Source: Dyella sp. S184 (GTDB lineage: Bacteria; Pseudomonadota; Gammaproteobacteria; Xanthomonadales; Rhodanobacteraceae). From it: DNA of 64,000 nt. The position numbers and the translations under genes were made by a program. The stretch spans positions 1,586,861-1,650,860 of the forward strand of contig NZ_LMUE01000002.1 of the NCBI RefSeq assembly GCF_009766065.1. Direction: 5' to 3'. Below the pieces are notes generated by a model. That model worked only from the letters and a program-made list of their open reading frames with translations. It searched no databases and was not told the DNA's origin. Shown piece after piece: positions 61,967-64,000 of this stretch (position 1 is its first letter; every line of letters starts with the position of its first letter).

Positions 61967-62977
61967 ATGGTCAAAGTAGGTATTAACGGATTCGGAAGGA
62001 TCGGTCGGAATGTTTTGCGCGCCGCGCTGGGTCGAAGCAATTTCCAGGTTGTAGCGATCAACGATTTGACGGACAGCAAGACCCTGGCCCATCTCTTAAA
62101 ACACGATTCGCTCTTGGGTACTTTGCCAGCCAAAGTCGACGCAGGTGAAAACCAATTGGTGATCGAGGGCACGCCCATCCGTGTTTTTTCAGAAAGAGAT
62201 CCAGGATCGATCTCATGGAAGAGCGTTGGCGCAGACATCGTGATCGAGGCCACCGGTTTCTTCACCGACAAGGCCAAGGCCGAGGTGCACATTACGAACG
62301 GTGGAGCTAAGCGAGTCATCATCTCCGCGCCGGGAAAGAACGACGACATCACGGTGGTAATGGGAGTCAACCACGACCAATACGATCCGGGGCGCCACAC
62401 GGTCGTCAGCAACGGAAGCTGCACCACAAACGGCCTTGCGCCCGCGGCCCTGGTGCTCCACCGAGCTTTCGGCATCGAGTATGGCTTGATGAACACCACC
62501 CACGCCTATACCAATAGCCAAGTCCTGCTCGACCAACCGGAAAAGGATTTGCGTGGAGCCCGGGCCGCAGCCCTTTCGATCATCCCCTATCCCAGCGGAG
62601 CCGCCAAAGCGCTCGGCAAGGTCATCCCGGAACTGGATGGACGCCTGACTGGATATTCCCTGCGTGTTCCGGCCCCCTTGGTTTCCATCGTCGACTTGAC
62701 GGTTACTTTGAAGCGCGAAGTGACAGTGGCTGAGGTAAATGCCGCCTTTCGCAAGGCCGCGGAATCTGGCCCCCTCGAAGGCATTCTCGGATACAGCGAA
62801 GAGCCCCTGGTATCGAGCGACTATCGAGGCGATCCGCGTTCGTCCATTGTTGATGGGCTTTCCACCTTGGTTATGGGTGGCAGGCTGGTCAAGATCCTCG
62901 CGTGGTACGACAACGAATGGGGCTTTTCTAACCGCCTCATTGATCTGGCGCTTCTTATGGAAAAGCGGAGATTGTGA
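61967..62977 (+). CDS. Type I glyceraldehyde-3-phosphate dehydrogenase
   Basis: A 336-residue GAPDH from ATG 61967. NAD motif INGFGRIGRNVLRAAL, catalytic Cys in SNGSCTTNGLAPAALV, the catalytic His in NTTHAYTNSQ, and the end WYDNEWGFSNRLIDLALLM are all present. The usual SCTTNCLAP is altered: the second Cys is Gly. That second Cys is linked to oxidative inactivation and to sensitivity to some GAPDH inhibitors, so this may be a resistant, accessory isoenzyme rather than the housekeeping one. It sits with a GlxA regulator and an azoreductase, a stress-like setting. Confidence 0.92.
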   Translation: MVKVGINGFGRIGRNVLRAALGRSNFQVVAINDLTDSKTLAHLLKHDSLLGTLPAKVDAGENQLVIEGTPIRVFSERDPGSISWKSVGADIVIEATGFFTDKAKAEVHITNGGAKRVIISAPGKNDDITVVMGVNHDQYDPGRHTVVSNGSCTTNGLAPAALVLHRAFGIEYGLMNTTHAYTNSQVLLDQPEKDLRGARAAALSIIPYPSGAAKALGKVIPELDGRLTGYSLRVPAPLVSIVDLTVTLKREVTVAEVNAAFRKAAESGPLEGILGYSEEPLVSSDYRGDPRSSIVDGLSTLVMGGRLVKILAWYDNEWGFSNRLIDLALLMEKRRL

Positions 62978-63289
62978 CAACCAAACTCACAAACGCTATC
63001 AAGCTCGTGTCGGAGATCATTAACGTGTCAGATATTTCTGGCGTCTTATTTGGGAAGAAATTACTTCTGAAGGAGATCCAATATCAGGAATTGATCGGTT
63101 CGCTCGTCCCACCATCGCCATGAATAGACAGGACTGATTTGTCTAGCTCCGGATGTCCTTGCAAAGCGAGACTGGGTGGCGACAACTTTGCCACCGCGCC
63201 TTACCGACATGGCTTGCGTCTCCCCCAGAACGGCTGCAGTGGGAACAAATGGCTGAATTCAGGGGATTTGCGAACTTGCGAGAAAACGA

Positions 63290-63928
63290 ATGAACATATT
63301 GCATATCGATTCTGGAATCTCGCCATCCGACTCCATAAGCCGTCTCCTCTGTACTGAGATTGTGGAACGGCTCAAAGGTCAGGATCCTTCGGTGACGATC
63401 GTCTATCGCGACCTGATAACTGACCATATTCCGTACATGAATTTCAGGACAATGCCTAGTTCGCATCCATCTGCCGTCGCGTCCGACATGCTTTCGGAGG
63501 AGGAGAGGTCGACGCGAAGTGTGACGGAGAGAGCGCTGAGTGAGTTCTTGTCTGCAGATGCGATTGTCTTGGGAGTTCCCATGTACAACTTCGGAATCCC
63601 GGCTCAATTGAAGTCCTGGTTCGACGCGATCCTTATACCTGGCAGTACCTTCGCCTACACCTCTGGCGGACCAAAAGGATTGGCGGGAGCCAAACGGGTC
63701 ATCCTGGTAATAACTCGCGGAGGCTTTTACGGTGCGACCGTATTTTCGAGTGCGATGGAGCATGCCGAGTCGTATGCGCGTTCGGCTCTTTCCCTCATTG
63801 GAATTTCTGTTCCGGAGTTGGTGCTTGCTGAGGGGATAGCAATTGATCGACTGGCAGCCCTTGAACGTGGTCGGACAAGTATTCAAGCTTTGGTGCCGTT
63901 GAGCGAGACTTCAAAGAGCACCGATTGA
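63290..63928 (+). CDS. azoR: FMN-dependent NADH-azoreductase (AzoR-like)
   Basis: A 212-residue flavodoxin-fold protein. It begins NILHIDSGISPSDSISRLLC, the phosphate-binding SxxxxxS of the AzoR family, and has LGVPMYNFGIPAQLKSWFD, the FMN/active-site stretch, and ITRGGFYGATV near the C-terminus. Such enzymes reduce azo dyes and quinones with NADH and protect from thiol/quinone stress. It is divergent or upstream of a TetR gene that starts at 63975. The 312-base gap before it shows nothing. Confidence 0.9.
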   Translation: MNILHIDSGISPSDSISRLLCTEIVERLKGQDPSVTIVYRDLITDHIPYMNFRTMPSSHPSAVASDMLSEEERSTRSVTERALSEFLSADAIVLGVPMYNFGIPAQLKSWFDAILIPGSTFAYTSGGPKGLAGAKRVILVITRGGFYGATVFSSAMEHAESYARSALSLIGISVPELVLAEGIAIDRLAALERGRTSIQALVPLSETSKSTD

Positions 63929-63937
63929 TACGCATTC

Positions 63938-63976
63938 TTGACATGTAACGAACGTTTCATGTAACGTTCGTTACAT
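63938..63976 (+). promoter_or_regulatory. Promoter and 13-bp dyad before a TetR gene
   Basis: TTGACA at 63938-63943 is followed by ATGTAACGAACGT, eight bases, ACGTTCGTTACAT (63943-63976), a perfect 13-bp inverted repeat that runs into the next start codon. This is a strong TetR-type operator; the start codon 63975 is within its last two bases. Confidence 0.7.
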
Positions 63977-64000
63977 GCAAAATAGAAAAGACGAACTGAT
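63975..64000 (+). CDS. Start of a TetR-family regulator (partial)
   Basis: Eight codons are visible before the window ends: MQNRKDEL, the usual beginning of TetR proteins (KDEL/RDEL then a helix). The operator dyad immediately upstream supports this. Too short to say more; probably regulates the azoreductase or a gene beyond the window. Confidence 0.4.

Overview
The window looks like a chromosomal stretch of a moderately GC-rich, aerobic, metabolically versatile Proteobacterium. The mix of beta-propeller sensor kinase, cyoABCD without an adjacent cyoE, ytcA-mdtNOP, a split pqiA pair and a GH95-like hydrolase would fit Xanthomonadales/Rhodanobacteraceae or Burkholderiaceae. This is inference from gene content, not a measured taxonomy.

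Layout. 1-244: start of a secreted propeller sensor (minus, cut by the window edge). 526-4331: FAH-family hydrolase overlapping a large FAD/Fe-S 2-hydroxyacid dehydrogenase. 4578-12235: crotonase on plus, then a minus-strand CoA catabolic operon (YWTD propeller protein, 3-hydroxyacyl-CoA dehydrogenase, acyl-CoA dehydrogenase, two crotonases, class III CoA-transferase). 12607-14950: histidine kinase and PucR-type regulator. 15263-21328: cyoABCD quinol oxidase divergent from poxB, a quinone-linked pair. 21588-26263: ytcA-mdtN-mdtO-mdtP efflux operon. 26309-31427: gene remnants, a cis-CaaD-like tautomerase with an acetoacetate-decarboxylase-like protein, small hypotheticals, a NarL-type response regulator and an AraC regulator. 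31832-35316: pqiA-pqiA-pqiB-pqiC envelope lipid-transport operon ending in a clear terminator. 35523-37535: small unknown genes and remnants. 37526-43219: type II NADH dehydrogenase, aldehyde dehydrogenase, NTF2-like protein, NAD-binding protein, AraC regulator. 43260-45667: GH95-like glycoside hydrolase split by a probable frameshift.

45784-60623 is accessory DNA: tetR-haloalkane dehalogenase-cupin operon, decayed genes, a patatin with an extra N-terminal domain, MarR regulators, an IS1111-type IS110-family element, secreted hydrolases, a group II intron remnant, a broken MFS transporter, a TetR/O-methyltransferase pair and a duplicated MarR tail. It ends near a 3' tRNA-Gly fragment preceded by three 9-bp iterons, which looks like an old integration site. 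60908-64000 then holds a GlxA-type regulator, a GAPDH, an azoreductase and the start of a TetR gene with its operator.

The most unusual items are a pair of about 45-residue single-membrane-segment proteins of one family in two separate places (36789-36929 and 45784-45912), the patatin fusion with Asn in place of the expected catalytic Asp, the YWTD propeller inside a CoA catabolic operon, and two dehalogenase-superfamily enzymes (a DhaA-type haloalkane dehalogenase and a cis-CaaD-like tautomerase). I found no CRISPR array, no rRNA, no complete tRNA and no obvious new multi-gene defence system.
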